NCBI RefSeq assembly: GCF_014633365.1
Contig: NC_068349.1
Location: 24,752,753-24,816,752 of the forward strand
DNA length: 64,000 nt
Direction of reading: 5' to 3'
Source of the DNA: Diospyros lotus
Lineage: Eukaryota > Streptophyta > Magnoliopsida > Ericales > Ebenaceae
Position numbers and translations under genes: made by a program. Below the pieces are notes generated by a model. That model saw only the letters and a list, made by a program, of their open reading frames with translations, had not been told where the DNA came from and did no database searches. Shown piece after piece: positions 1 to 12,900 of the stretch (its first letter is position 1; the number at the start of each line of letters is the position of its first letter).

Positions 1-1030
1 GTGACCTAGAGGGTAAGTATAATTTATCCGGGAGTAAAAATGAAATTATTAGAAGTTTTGGGATTTAACTATAATTTCTTAGAGTTATAAACAACCGAAT
101 CGATTGAAGGGAATACCTTGGAACAGAAGTATATCTGGAAGAAAAATTATGTTATGGATTAATATAATATCCCATGTTCTGTTTGGTTGTCACGTTGTTT
201 GAATGAGTTTGGGATACTGAAAAATGGTTATGATAGCAAAGTAAGTCGTCGAATCAGTGACATGGAATGCCTCGGGACTTAGATGTCTAAAAGAAAGGGT
301 ATGAAGTCATCAAGCATATCAAAACGTGATTTATGACATTAAAAGAAGTCAAATCAGATACAGTTTTTGGTACAGCTTCGATTCAGCCTAGATTACCGAA
401 TTGTCACAAGAAACCTCTAGGAAATCAACGGAACCCTGAGGGGGCTTCAGTTTTTTGTAAAGAACAATCCTAAAATGGCTTCGAGATAAAACAATAGTCC
501 GGTGAGGACACTAGGGCAAAATTGCCCTTATCGAGTAAATCATGAGTTATTAATTTTGCATTTTCTGTATCGTAATGCGAATTAATTTTATGTTTGAGGG
601 AATAATTGTAATTAGAGATTTGGCCAAGTGAATTTAAGATAAAATTTGAGATTTAAATGAGTACCTTTCTTTATTAATATATTATATTTCATATTATATT
701 ATATAATTATAATATACCATAATATATTACCCATGATGGCCTCGGTAGTGAGGTATATATTATGAGTGTGTGAAGGCTAAGTTTTAGTGAATAAAGAGTG
801 GAGTATATAATATATTACATGATATTATATATATATATGTGCGTGATAGCAAGCTTGGATTGCTTGGCTAAAATTTGTATGGATGTATTATATATCATGC
901 GTAGTGGCCAAGCTGTGCACAGGAGCTTCATGGCCAAGAGATTGTTGCAAGTGGGTAGATAAATAATGTATAATAGTGAAGCAAATAATATATATATACA
1001 TACATAGCCTAGTGGCCAAGCTAGAAGATC

Positions 1031-1039
1031 TCTATAAAT
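1031..1039 (+). promoter_or_regulatory. LTR TATA box
   Basis: TCTATAAAT lies about 1.1 kb upstream of the LTR stem-loops. A TATA motif is found at the matching place in related LTRs (13236-13245 minus, 17071-17079, 52518-52527, 59678-59687 minus). It probably sets the start of the LTR transcript. Confidence 0.55.
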
Positions 1040-1470
1040 TGAAGGAGAGCTTGAGTGAAATGGAAAGAGATGGAAGCAAAGTGCCGAGAGTTTGTAGCAA
1101 GAGAGAGAGTGGTCGAGAGCTCGAGAAGGTCAAGCGAGAAGCTGGGAAGTGAGCAAGTGGTGGCCAGAGGCGGCCCACAACCATAACAGCAGCAGCAAGC
1201 GGCCATAGCCGCAACCTCCCAAAGTTGCAAGCAACTATAGCAGCACAAGTAGCAAGCCAAGCGAAGCTGGAGCAGCCGCGAGGAGGCTGATGGCGGCCAT
1301 CACAGTGGCTAGGAGCTTGGCGGACGGACGCGAGGCAGGGGAGGCTGCCGCAATGGTGGTTCGCAACGGTGGATGAGGTGCAGCCGACGAGGGCGGTGGC
1401 AAGGCTGGCTGGGGCTACAGTTGGGATGGCTGTTCACATGCGTGGGAAGAAGGAAGAAGAAGTAGGGGAG

Positions 1471-1551
1471 AAGAAGAAGAAAAAGAAGAAGAAGAAGAAG
1501 AAGAAGAAGAAGAAGAAGAAGAAGAAGAAGAAGAAGAAGAAGAAGAAGAAG
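1471..1551 (+). repeat. (AAG)n microsatellite
   Basis: An almost uninterrupted AAG tract of about 80 bp lies in a longer purine-only run (about 1440-1620). It sits in the transcribed part of the LTR, downstream of the TATA box. The long poly-Lys and poly-Ser reading frames across it are artefacts of the repeat. Confidence 0.95.
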
Positions 1552-2139
1552 GGAGAAGAAAAATAGAGAAAAATAAGAAAAAGGAAAGAAAAATATGAAA
1601 AATTAGGGAAAAGGTTCCAGAAAATCTCAAAAAATTCTGAGAATTAACTTGGGGCTTGAGGAGCATGCCAAAGCTAGGAAATTATCCAAGCATGCATTTT
1701 GAGGTAAGACACGCATACCGAGAAAGCCGATGAGGCTAAGTTAAAGTGAGTGGTTCTATCCTGAAGCTTGATTTAGTTTTGTAAAAATGATTGTATTGCA
1801 TCAAATGGCTATGTTTTGTAAAAATGCATAGCGTGTGGGTTTTTCATGAAATTATTATATCTGAAATCATGTCATTATTATGATGTCTAGTGGGACGGGA
1901 TGGGGTCTTCTTGAGAATAGGGCACGATTAATCCCAGCGATCGGGTGACACGGTAGGACACTTGGGGATTAAGTATGTCGCGGCAAGGTCAACCCCAAAG
2001 GTGTGTGGAATGGATTTTCCACGGGAGGTTGAGTATGCCAGGGAGATTTCTCAAGTTAAACGTGTTGCATGTCGTCGTAGCTGTATATATCATGCTCATG
2101 AATATACATGCATTTTGTAAACTGTTTTTATGCCATCAC

Positions 2140-2195
2140 TTAGATGATTCAACATCTAATCTGGGTTATGCCCCTGGAACATTTAAACATTCCAG
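2140..2195 (+). other. Paired stem-loops in LTR
   Basis: The first stem is TTAGATG (2140-2146) with CATCTAA (2153-2159). The second is CTGGAA (about 2174-2179) with TTCCAG (about 2190-2195). Equivalent hairpin pairs lie in the other long LTRs of the window with different stem sequences; see the findings. Confidence 0.7.
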
Positions 2196-2561
2196 ATGAG
2201 GGTTGCGGTAGGGGCAAGAACATGGACGGTTAGAGCTGATGGAGTACGAGCATGACAGTCGTAGTTTACATTTGATTTGAAGTCATGTAGTCTTTATTTG
2301 ATTTGGAGACAATTTGTAAAGACGATTGTGGTTTTCTATGGTATTAAGTTTTATTATTTTTGTTGCGTAACGATATGCTTTATTTAGCTTGGATTTATTG
2401 ATCTTGATAGTTAGATAGGCATGGCTAGGGGTTCTAGGATTTTTGTGAGCATGTGAAGATTGTTCTTTAAAACACTACGTGTGTTGAACTTATATATGGA
2501 AGAAAAATAAAATCTCAATAAATTCCTTATAGTGGCACGCCCGGCGAGACAAGGTGTTACA

Positions 2562-3211
2562 GGTCGATAATATCATTTCCCATCTTCCATTCGAGGTGCT
2601 CGAAAGAGCTTCGAAGGCTAGGGTTGTATAGGCGAAGTCCAAAGCAGTGAAGGGAGTCACCAAAGGCATATTAATAGACCTACTAGATAAGCGATTGAGG
2701 AAGATGTAAAAACAGCTAGTGAAGGCAAGTTTGATCTAAGACGTGAGCCAAAGATCCCTTTTAAGGAACACGATTTTGTCCTAAGAATAAATGCTAAGAG
2801 CTTCAGGAGCTCGTATAGTGATGTTAGAGGACCAAAAGATAACAGTTTTCTAAAGAGAGAGGGAATAGAGAATGGATCTAATGTGGAAATATATTCCAGG
2901 ACGTCTTTAGGTAAAAGAATAAGAGACAGTGACTACTGGTCTTTAATGCAAGATAAAATGGAGTATGGTTATCATGTAGAGGGCAGTTGTGGAGAAGCCC
3001 TTGGCAGCAACTGCCCAAAGAACTGGTTTAAATCAGGGAGAATGGCTGAGCATACCTGTCATATTTCGCCAAGTGTTATGGTAGAGTACCAGTGGAATCC
3101 CTGGGATAGGATAAGCAGAGCCACTGATGATGGCAAAAAAGAGAAACACTCTTGGCACAATGACTTTAAGTTAGCAGCATCATTTCGTACCTTCAATTTA
3201 AGACACTCAAA
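2562..3211. other. Internal remnant of an unidentified element
   Basis: No gene is recognisable. The longest open frame is 115 codons (2883-3230) and resembles nothing I know. This stretch and 15054-15698 flank the CACTA insertion and were probably once continuous. The PPT and LTR that follow at 15681-15699 suggest both belong to the interior of an LTR retrotransposon. No reading frame supports a family name here. Confidence 0.4.
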
Positions 3212-3228
3212 CACTACAAGAAAATTGT

Positions 3229-3705
3229 AAATTAGTGACGGGTTTTGTGACGACGATCCACCCGTCACTAATTTGTGACGGGTTTACTAATGGAAATCCG
3301 TCACTAAAAGGGTTGAAATTTCTATCACAAAATTGCGATGGGATAGCTGATCTCGTCGCTGATTTCAGACGGGGACAATGGTCTCATCGCAAATCAGCAA
3401 CGAGATGGCTTATCCCGTCACAAAACAGCGACGGATACGATCTCCCATCTCTATTTTGTGACGAGATCAAACGTCCCATCACAAAACAATGACGGGATGC
3501 TCAGCCCGTCATTGAACTGCGACGGGAACCTTCATCCTGTTGTAGACTGCGACGGGACTAATGCCCCCGTCACAATTCTGCAACGGGACAGTTAGTCCCA
3601 TCGTAGTTTAGCAACGAGACTGACATGTCCCGTCACAATCTGCGATGGGACTGACATATCTCATTGCAAAATTGCAACGGGACAAGTCAGTCCCGTTGGA
3701 AATTT
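3229..3705 (+). repeat. CACTA 5' subterminal repeat array
   Basis: About 15 short units of the form GCGACGGGA, in both orientations (TCCCGTCGC, CCCGTCAC), are spaced roughly 15-35 bp apart. In CACTA elements such arrays are the binding sites of the TNPA-type protein. A matching array lies at the other end. Confidence 0.85.
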
Positions 3706-6074
3706 TCCCTTAAAATCCCCCCCTTTCCCCTCCCCTCTTTCCCCACTCCCGAACAAACACCCTCTGTTCTCCCTCCCCCTTCTCACACCATTTCACCCCC
3801 CTCTTTCTCACAGTTTTCTCTTCCTTTTTGCTCCTCTTCTCTGCGACTGCTACCTCTCAACATTGTTACTGTCTTCAGTGCCATTGTCATTGTCTTCAGT
3901 GCTATTGTCGTCACTCAAGGTAATTATTTAGTCTTAGTTTTAGTTTTAATTATTTTGTGTTAGTTCATCGTAGTTATTTTGTGTTAGTTTAGTTTAATAG
4001 TTATTTTATTTTTGTGTTAGTTTAGTTGTAGTTATTGTGTTAGTTTAGTTTAGTAGTTATTTTATTTTTGTGTTAGTTTAGTTTATTTTATGTTAGTTGA
4101 GTTTAATGATTATTTTATATTAATTAGTTTAATTTTAGTTTAATTGTTTATATTATTTGTAGTGTTTAGAAATTAAAATGTGAACTTTATTAATTGTTTA
4201 TAAGTTAATTCTATAGTTATTTTTTTATTAATAACTAATGTTTATGTTTTTGTTTTTAATTTAAAACAGATTTTTAATGAAAAATACTGTAATTTTAAAC
4301 AAAACACGTAAAAAATAAAATACTAAAAATAAACATAATATTTAAGAAAACATATATTTTGTCATCATAAGATTAAATATACACATTAAAAAATTAAAAA
4401 ATTCTATTTAAAACATTAAAAATAATAAATAAAATTTCAATTAAAATATTTAAAAATAACATACGAAATAAATTAGATAATTATTTTAAAAATTAAAAAA
4501 GTATAAATTTTAAGATTTTTATTTAAAATAGAACACTAAAAATTAAAAATAACATGAGAAATAAATTAGATAAATATCTAAATTCAAATATATAAGGAAT
4601 GCATTATTTAAAATAAAATACTATTAATGAACAAATATAATTTATTGTTATCATCCGTAATAAGCAAACTAATGGATTTTAATATTTTTATTTAAAATTA
4701 AACACTAAAAATAAAAAATATAATTTCACCGTGAGACATTTATAACTAACATAGAAAATAAATTAGATACATTATTTTAACTATAGTGTTCTTAATAACT
4801 CAATCAAAATAAAATAAAAAATGTAACAAATAAAAATTTTAATAATTGTTTAAGTATTAAAGGAAATAAAAATTTAAATTGTGTTAGTTTAGTTGTAGTC
4901 ATTTTGTGTTAGTTTAGTTTAGTAGTTATTTTATTTTTGTGTTAGTTTAGTTTATTCTATGTTAGTTCAGTTTAATGATTATTTTATATTAATTAGTTTA
5001 GTTTTAGTTTAATTGTTTATATTATTTGTAATGTTTAGAAATTAAAATGTGAACTTTATTAATTGTTTAGAAATTAATTCTTTAGTTATTTTGTTATGTA
5101 ATTGTATTAATAAATAACGTTTAATTTTTGTTTTATATATAAAACAGATTTTTAATGAAAAATGCTATAATTTTAAATAAAATACTAAAAATAAACATAA
5201 TATTTAAGAAAACATATATTTTGTTGTCATAAGATTAAATATACACAATAAAAAATTTAAAAAATTCTATTTAAAACATTAAAAGTAATAAATAAAATTT
5301 TAATTAAAATATTTAAAACTACCATAGGAAATAAATTAGATAATTATTTTAAAAATTAAAATAAAAATTAAAAAGGTATAAATTTTAAGATTTTTATTTA
5401 AAATACAAACACTAAAAATTAAAAATAACATGAGAAATAAATTAGATAAATATTTAAATTCAAATATATAAGGAATGCAATATTAAAAATAAAATACTAT
5501 TAATGAAAAAATATAATTTATTGTTATAAAGTGAAATAAGTATACTAATGGATTTTAATATTTTTATTTAAAATCAAACACTAAAAATAAAAAAGAAAAT
5601 TTTAATATGAGACATTTACAACTAACATAGAAAATCAATTAGGTACACTATTTTAACCATAATACCATAATGTTCTTAATAACTCAATCAAAATAAAATA
5701 AAAAAATGTAACAAATAAAAATTTAAATAATTATTTAAGAAAAATTCAATTCAAACATGTAGAATTAAGTAATACATAAAATATTCTAAATATTTAGTTC
5801 AGACAAATCTATTTATAAAATTTAATTTAATTTAAGTTATAAATATATAGTATTTTAAAAAGATAAAAATTTATCTCAATGTTGTATTTATTTATTGGTA
5901 AATTATTATCTCAAAATTTATCTCAATAAATTTTTTATTATCATATTTATTTTTTGTTTATATTTATCAGTTGCCTATGATAGTCTAGAGTGATGAAATA
6001 TAATTTGGTTAGTTTTCAGGATAAATTATCTATTAGGAATTAACACGTGTTTGTTATACAATTTTGAATTGAAA
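3706..6074 (+). other. CACTA 5' leader/intron with an 865-bp tandem duplication
   Basis: The first part (3710-3900) is pyrimidine-rich and leader-like. After GCTATTGTC at 3902 the sequence is extremely AT-rich. About 4013-4877 is repeated directly at about 4878-5745. Both copies begin GTGTTAGTTTAGTTGTAG and run in parallel, with scattered substitutions and small indels. No coding sequence is visible. It is probably leader plus first intron of the transposase gene, but the splice sites were not resolved. Confidence 0.75.
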
Positions 6075-9000
6075 ATGGAAGTCTCGTTGCATCATCGATG
6101 GATTGATAATAGGTGTATGCCAAGAAGAGGTGGGATCACTCCTGAATTTTATGCCGGTGTCAATGAATTCCTTCAACTTGCATCTTCTGAAGAAAGTTTC
6201 ATAAGACTAGGAGTGTTGAAGTGTCCTTGTATGAAACGTGAGTGTTTGAAGTTCAAAATAGTCAATGAGATGAAAAGGGATCTTTGTAAGCATCGGTTCA
6301 TGAAAGGGTATTAATTATTACTAGACGAACCATGGGGAAGAAATACCAATAATACCTTCAAGTGTTATTGTAAATGAATATTATAAAGAAGATAATTTTA
6401 TAGATCAGTTCAATCCGTATGAGCAAATGCTAATGGATGCAGTAGGACCGTCACATAGGCCTGTTGCAATGAGCGTTTAGTGGAAGTGTTCATTAATCGT
6501 ACAATATTGAGGAACCACCTAATGAAAATGCAAAAGCATTTTATAAGATGCTATCTGTTGCACAATCCCCATTATACTCGGGTTGTGACTCAGATAGTGA
6601 ACTTTCTGCTGCAGTTAGGATGTTGAGCATTAAATCCGATTATAACATGCCCGAAGGCTATTATAATGAAATCATGCAATTTATGCAACATATAATGCCA
6701 ACTGGTAATTGTGTGCCCGATGACTTTTATCATACTAAGAAGTTGGTTTCTAAGCTTGGACTTGGTTGTCAGAAGATCGATTGTTGTCCAAATAGTTGTA
6801 TGTTGTATTATAAGGATGATTAATTTGAGACAAGTTAAAAGTTTTGCAGTCGTCCTCGTTTTAAACCTGTAAGAAATGGCACAGGAAAAGCCCTTCATAC
6901 TAAGATTGCAAATAATCTATGCTTTAACCATTACTACTTCGAACATGAGATGGCACTATGAAAATCAGAGAGAGTTTGGGGTATTGTTTCACCCGTTTGA
7001 AGGTGAAGTATGGAAATATTTCGATCAAACACATCCTGACTTCTCTACCGATCTTAGAAATGTGAGGCTTGGTTTGTGTGCAGATGGGTTCACTCCATAT
7101 GGTCAATCAGGTAGCCCGTACTCTTGTTGACCAGTCATTGTGCCCCATATAACTTGCCTCCTGAATTATGTTTGAAAAGAGAGTTTATGTTTTTAACGGT
7201 TATTATTCCATATCCATCAAATCCAAAAAGTAAGATAGACGTATTTTTTACAGCCTTTAATTGATGAATTGAAATTGCTTTAGCACAAAGGAGTGTTGAC
7301 TTATGACATATCAACAAAGTAAAATTTTATTATGAAAGCAGCTTTGTTGTGGACCGTCAATGACTTTCCTACATATGGAATATTATCTGGTTGGATGACA
7401 TCAAGTAGATTAGTATGCCTATATTGTATGGAAAACACAAAAGCTTTTAATCCCAAGTACGGTAGAAAGACATCATTTTTTTACTATCACCGACAATTCT
7501 TGCCAATGGATCACCATTTTCAGAGGAATACAACTGCATTTCGAAAAAATAAAGTTGATAATTCTTGTCCACCTCCTTGCTTAAGTGGAGAAAACGTATT
7601 TGGTAGAGTATGTAATGTCCTGTCTATCTTAGAACAACAAGATTGTGTTGTGACCGGATTTGGTGTGCAACACAATTGGACAAAAAGAAGTATTTTTTGG
7701 GACTTGCCATATTGGAAAGATAATCTTATCCGATAAAACTTGGACGTTATGCACATCGAGAAGAATATTTTTGATAATTTTTTCAATACAATCATGGACG
7801 TGAAAAGTAAAATTAAAGATAATAGCAAAGCTAGAATGGACCTGAAGGAATATTGCAGGTGGAAGGAGTTAGAATTAGTAGAACGTGATGGGGGTAAATA
7901 TTAGAAACCCAAAGCCCAATATACTTTCACGAGGGAACAAAAGTTAAGTGTTTTGAAATGGATAAAAGTACTTAAACTCCCTGACGGATATGCATCTTGA
8001 TTGGGCAAATGTGTTGATATGAAGAACGGAAAGTTGTTTGGCTTGAAGAGTCATGATTGTCATGTTCTTATGGAGCAGTTACTTCCAATGGCATTTTCAG
8101 GATTACCAAATCAAATTTGGAGTCCAATTACTGAGTTATGCCAATTTTTCAAGGAAATATGCTCAACAACATTAAGAACTGGACATTTGGAAGTTATGGA
8201 ACAGAACCTCCCAATCAATTTATGCAAAATAGAGTGTGTATTTCTGCCTAGATGGTTTAACCCAATGGAGCATCTCCCAGTACACTTAGTTTACGAAGCA
8301 AAGGTCGGAAGGTCAATCCAATACAGATGGATGTATCCATTTGAATGGTAATAAAAATTTTAATTCATATAATTTATTGATTTTATCGTATATTTTATTA
8401 TGTTTTTTTTCATAAATTAAGGAAACTTTAAAATGACTTAGGTTCCTCAACACTTTAAAGAAAAAAGTCTGAAATAAAGCTCGCATAGAATGATCTATCT
8501 GTGACGCATATTTAATTGAGGAAAATGCCACATTTGGTTCATATTATTTTGAATCAAATATTCAATCAATGAGGACGAGAGCCCCTCGAAATGATGACGA
8601 GGGAGAATCTTCGCATCCACAAATTTCTATCTTCAATTATTCGGGTCGTGCGACTAGTCCAATAGAAACAAGATGGTTGGATGTGAATGAGTTCCAAACA
8701 GCAAAGTTGTATGTCTTACTAAATATGCCAAAGGTCGAACCTTATATTGAGTAAGAACCTAAACTTAATTATTTTAATATATTTATGAGTTCATATTAAT
8801 AATTTTTTCATATTATGTTTATATATAACTTTAATGTTTCAGTATGTACACAAACATGTTACGTGAATTATCACCAGTAATCAATGACGAAGAATTAGAT
8901 AAACAAATTGAGGAGTATTTTTGTATTTGGTTCTATAATCATATAAGTTTGCAAAATTTAGGGTATTTCTTAATTTAATATTAATTATGTATACATAAAG

Positions 9001-9752
9001 TGATGCAAATATTTGGTTAGGTGAATTTGAGTGGTGAAGTTATTGCAGACCCACTAATTCAAAGCATAGGGTGGGGGCCAATTCCCAACGTGAAACATTG
9101 GCCAATGTATTTCGTCAATTGATACAAATTTCATACTGTTGAATGGAGTCAGAGTAGGTCGACAGAAAATTATGGTGTTTGCATGTCTACATCAAGAGGT
9201 GGAGCTCCACATATGAATTATTATGGAAAACTTATAAACATAATTGAGTTAGAATATGCAGGCTTACTGATAAAATGAGTGATTCTGTTCAAATGTGAAT
9301 GGTATGATCCAAGTCCACGAGGAACTAAAATTCATGATAAATATGGAATTGTAGACATTCGATCATCAAGAAGATATAGAAAATATGATCCATTCATATT
9401 TGCCCAACAAGCTAAACAAGTATATTGTGCGCTTTACCCTGACTATTGTCGTGATAAAAATGGTTGGATGGTTGTAATTAAAACAAAGGCACAAGGTACA
9501 ATAAATGCTCCTGAAGCTAACATGGAAAAGCCTTTTCAAGATGATGAAATGTTGCAACTTCCTGTAATCAATATAAATATTGACCTCGGAGGCACTTTGC
9601 AAGACGATAATGGACACTCAGTAGAGGAAGTTGATGTCTCCAATATCGTTGAGGAAGAATCTGTTTCAGAAGAAAACGATGAAGATATTTTATCTAATGA
9701 CAAAGATAGTGACCAGGAAGACATTGATGAATATATAGAAGAAGATGACTGA
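6075..9752 (+). pseudogene. TNP2-like CACTA transposase, degenerate
   Basis: Successive frames match a plant CACTA TNP2-type transposase in order. 6075-6314 is the N-terminal transposase-associated domain (RWIDNR, GVNEFLQLA, CPCMKREC). 6548-6823 carries KSDYNMP, DDFYHTKKLVSKLGL and KIDCCPNSCMLYY. 6940-7127 carries WHYENQ, FDQTHPDF, NVRLGLCADGF and YGQSG. 7332-7736 is the catalytic core region (ALLWTVNDFPTYGILSGW, CLYCMENTKAF, RQFLPMDH), and the same frame reads on past a TAA as NLDVMHIEKNIFDN. 8001-8351 is the conserved C-terminal region (LFGLKSHDCHVLMEQLLP). 9279-9752 resembles the DUF4216 tail and ends in an acidic stretch. At least five in-frame stops or frameshifts (about 6312, 7130-7330, 7734, 7902, 8000) make it a pseudogene. 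Some breaks may be introns, but those at 7734 and 8000 fall inside conserved motifs. Confidence 0.9.
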
Positions 9753-9912
9753 TAGTTTTTTTTTTTTTTTTTTTTTTTGTGCATGCTAATTAATAACCTT
9801 TTTATTTTTAAAATATGATATCAATAACTTGTGTACGTGTATTTTTAGTATGATGACCTTGATGTTTATATATTTTTGTTTTTCATAAATATATATATAA
9901 TTGTCGAAATAG

Positions 9913-12900
9913 ATGTCGGAACATTCAACACCTTCGCGTAAGGGAAAAGGTAGAAGTATAACATCTTATAAGACCACACCTTCACCAGATGCCAATTCTG
10001 GTTCGCAATATTCTTCCCCCGACTCCACACATGTTGTCCCTTCCACACAAGTTAATCTCCAGTCACCATCCCCACAACCTTTTGCTCCCATGCCTCATCA
10101 GTTTCCATATCCTGGAACCACGATGCCATGGGGTTATTATGGTGTTCCACCCGCTTCTTACCCACCAGATGTTGTACCACCGAGTGGCCAATATGTTGGG
10201 GGAACTTTTCATATGCTAGACAGACCTTCCCATACATATTCATGCCGAAACCGCAAGGACTCAATTCATCGTCTGCTTCTGCACAACACTCTGAGTCCAT
10301 TCCAACTGAACTAGTTGGAACCAGTCGAGGAAATGATCGAAAACGTTTATCTTGTGATGAACAATGTAATCAGTGAGTATCGTATTTATTATTTTGAATT
10401 TATTACTTACAATTATTATACATTCAAATTAGTATATATATATATATCTTTAGTGTTGGACAATTTTATCCTTGAGAGTGGCCCACCAAGCAAACTAGCA
10501 AAGATTTGGAGGACACGATACATTGAATTGTGGATTCATTGGGATGAGGTGCCAGAAATAATACGAAGAATGTGGCTTAAAGAATTTAGCGTAAGTTAAA
10601 TTATAATTCTTTATCAATACAAGTTTGTATTTTAATTCTTAAATATATATATATATATTTCTTAACTTAATGTAGAAGACGTATTTCTGGTAACTTGAGG
10701 AGAATGATAGCATATGGCTCACATTGAATAAATCGGGTAGAAGAAGTTTTAGGAGCCATATGCATCGAATTAAAAGTGGGGAAGACTAGGCAATGTGGAT
10801 GGATCCCGATGTGTGTAAGGCACTTGATGCAAAGTAGGCAGAAGAAAGCAATAAAAAAACTGCCACATAATAAAAAAAATCGTGCTTCTGAGACCGGTGG
10901 GTCACTCCACACTGGCGAGTTCATTCCATTCTCATTGACTCGAAGAAGAATGGTAATTACTTATGCTAAGTTATATTTTTCTAATTTACTTAAATTATAT
11001 AATAAGTTTAGTTTTATCAATTTTACTATATTATTTATTAATTTCTTATGTAGGCAACTGAATTGAATCGCGAGCCCAATGAGTTTGAATTCTTCAGGAG
11101 AACCCACATGAGGAAAGATGATCAAGGACAAGAAGTGTGGGTCGATGACAAATCTAGGGTCATCGTTGTAAGTGTATTTTATAAATTAAATTAAAATTTT
11201 TATTTCAAAACAGTTTCTTAATTTACACGAATGTTTTAATTTTATAAGAAAAATATGATAGGTTGAGTGCGGAGGCATCTTCATCATCCGTAAGTACCGG
11301 AGAGTCCTCGTCACCTACAGTTAATGAACACGACCTCTTCTATCAAGCTATCAGTGGTCGGAATAGAAAGGGTCGAATATACAGGCTGGGCTCCCAAGCT
11401 AATCTGTTATATGCAACTACCGCCAATCATTCCAGCCAATCATCTTCAAATATGTCACAAGAGTTTGAACAAATGACACTCAGAGTCACCCAATTAAACG
11501 ATGAGTTGCTTGAATCCCTGGCTGAGAATCAACAATTACGACAATTGTAACACCCTACCTTACACGAGCGCGTCACTATAAGGGAATCCCCGGGAATCTT
11601 TTTTTTTTCTATTCATCACGCGCGGTGCTTCAAGAACAATCGTCAGATGTAGATAAGATCCCGAAAGCTCTAGTCTTACCCGTTTAACTAACAAAATCAA
11701 TAATCTTAAACTAAACGAGTCATAGAATAACGCAGCGAAAAATAATATCATAACGTCAAATACTATGGCCTACCACGGGTTCATACATAGCAAGATACAT
11801 ATTACAAAGCTACCAAATGATAACAACATTATCATACAACCATACATACATATAATAAAGTAAATGCTATTGCCTCAAAATGCTACAACAGCTAACATAC
11901 TAAACCACCATTGGCCCTCAACTGGCCACGTCCTTGCCTTTACAGCAGCCTCTAGCTAGAACGTTGAATGTTCTAAGGGCATAACCCAGATTAGATGATA
12001 AAATATCTAAGTGATGGCATGATTCAGTTTACTGAATGCATGAAAACATACGAGCATGGCATATACAGACAATAACAATATGCAACACGTCTAACTTGAG
12101 AAAGTTCCCTGGCATACTCAACCTCTCGTGGAAAATCTATTCCACACTTTTGGGGTTGACCCTACTGTGTCACCCGATCACTAGGATTAACCTTGCCTCA
12201 TTCTCAAGAAGACCTCATCCCGTCCCCTCGGACATAATGACACAAAAATCAATACCCCGATGATATGAAAAATCACACGCCATGCACCGACTCTTTACAA
12301 GTAAAAAAAATAGTTGATACAATATATCACATGTTCAATATTCATACGATGCTACAAGTACATAAATAAAATGCCTACACGATATAACCCAAATTTTGGA
12401 GGGTATAATTGCTCGCGGGAACTTGTTTAAACATATGCAACCTAAGCTCGGGAGGGTAAAACTGCTCTCCTGAACCTACTTTACACACACCAACACACTT
12501 TTAGGCAAGGGTAAGATTGGAATCAAACCACTCACCTTAATTTAGAAAAAAAACTAATTTTTACCTCGAAAAGCATGTGACACCTCGAAAATCATGCCAT
12601 CTTTTCCTCTAACAGTCAAATCGTCTCCTGTACATCATCGTATCTATAGAAATCAACATTTCTATTTCTCCTACATTTTTCTTTATTTTTCATATTTTTC
12701 TCTATTTTTTCATAAATTCTTTTCCTTAGAAATTCCAAAATAATTATCTATCGTGCAATTTCACCAAATATTTTTACATAGAAAATCCTAAAATATTTTT
12801 CCAAAAATACTGAAATTAATTTCGGAGAAAAACCTATCCTCACGCGCCTTCACGCGCCACCCCCAGCCTCAGCGAGTGAAGCCCACGCGAAATCGTCTTC

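Larger units (their letters stand above)
1..2561 (+). mobile_element. Long LTR (Del/Tekay-like), 5' end outside window
   Basis: The stretch ends in AAGGTGTTACA, the 3' terminus shared by the long LTRs elsewhere in the window. It aligns by eye with the minus-strand LTR at 11546-13952: the block at about 1880-2070 (GGGACGGGATGGGGTCTTC, the GGTGACAC segment, the AACCCCAAAGGTGTG segment) matches 12090-12230 in reverse. It also carries the GCCTCGGGACTT motif at about 270 seen in other copies. A TATA box lies at 1031-1039 and paired stem-loops at 2140-2195. No PBS follows 2561, so this is a solo LTR or a 3' LTR, not a 5' LTR. The left end and target duplication are outside the window. Confidence 0.8.

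Noticed and set aside
1369..1666. Poly-Lys and poly-Ser ORFs
   Set aside because: Translations of the AAG microsatellite on either strand.
9913..10314. Independent Pro-rich gene
   Set aside because: Position after the transposase, intron pattern and downstream exons show that it is the first exon of the CACTA TNPA-like gene.
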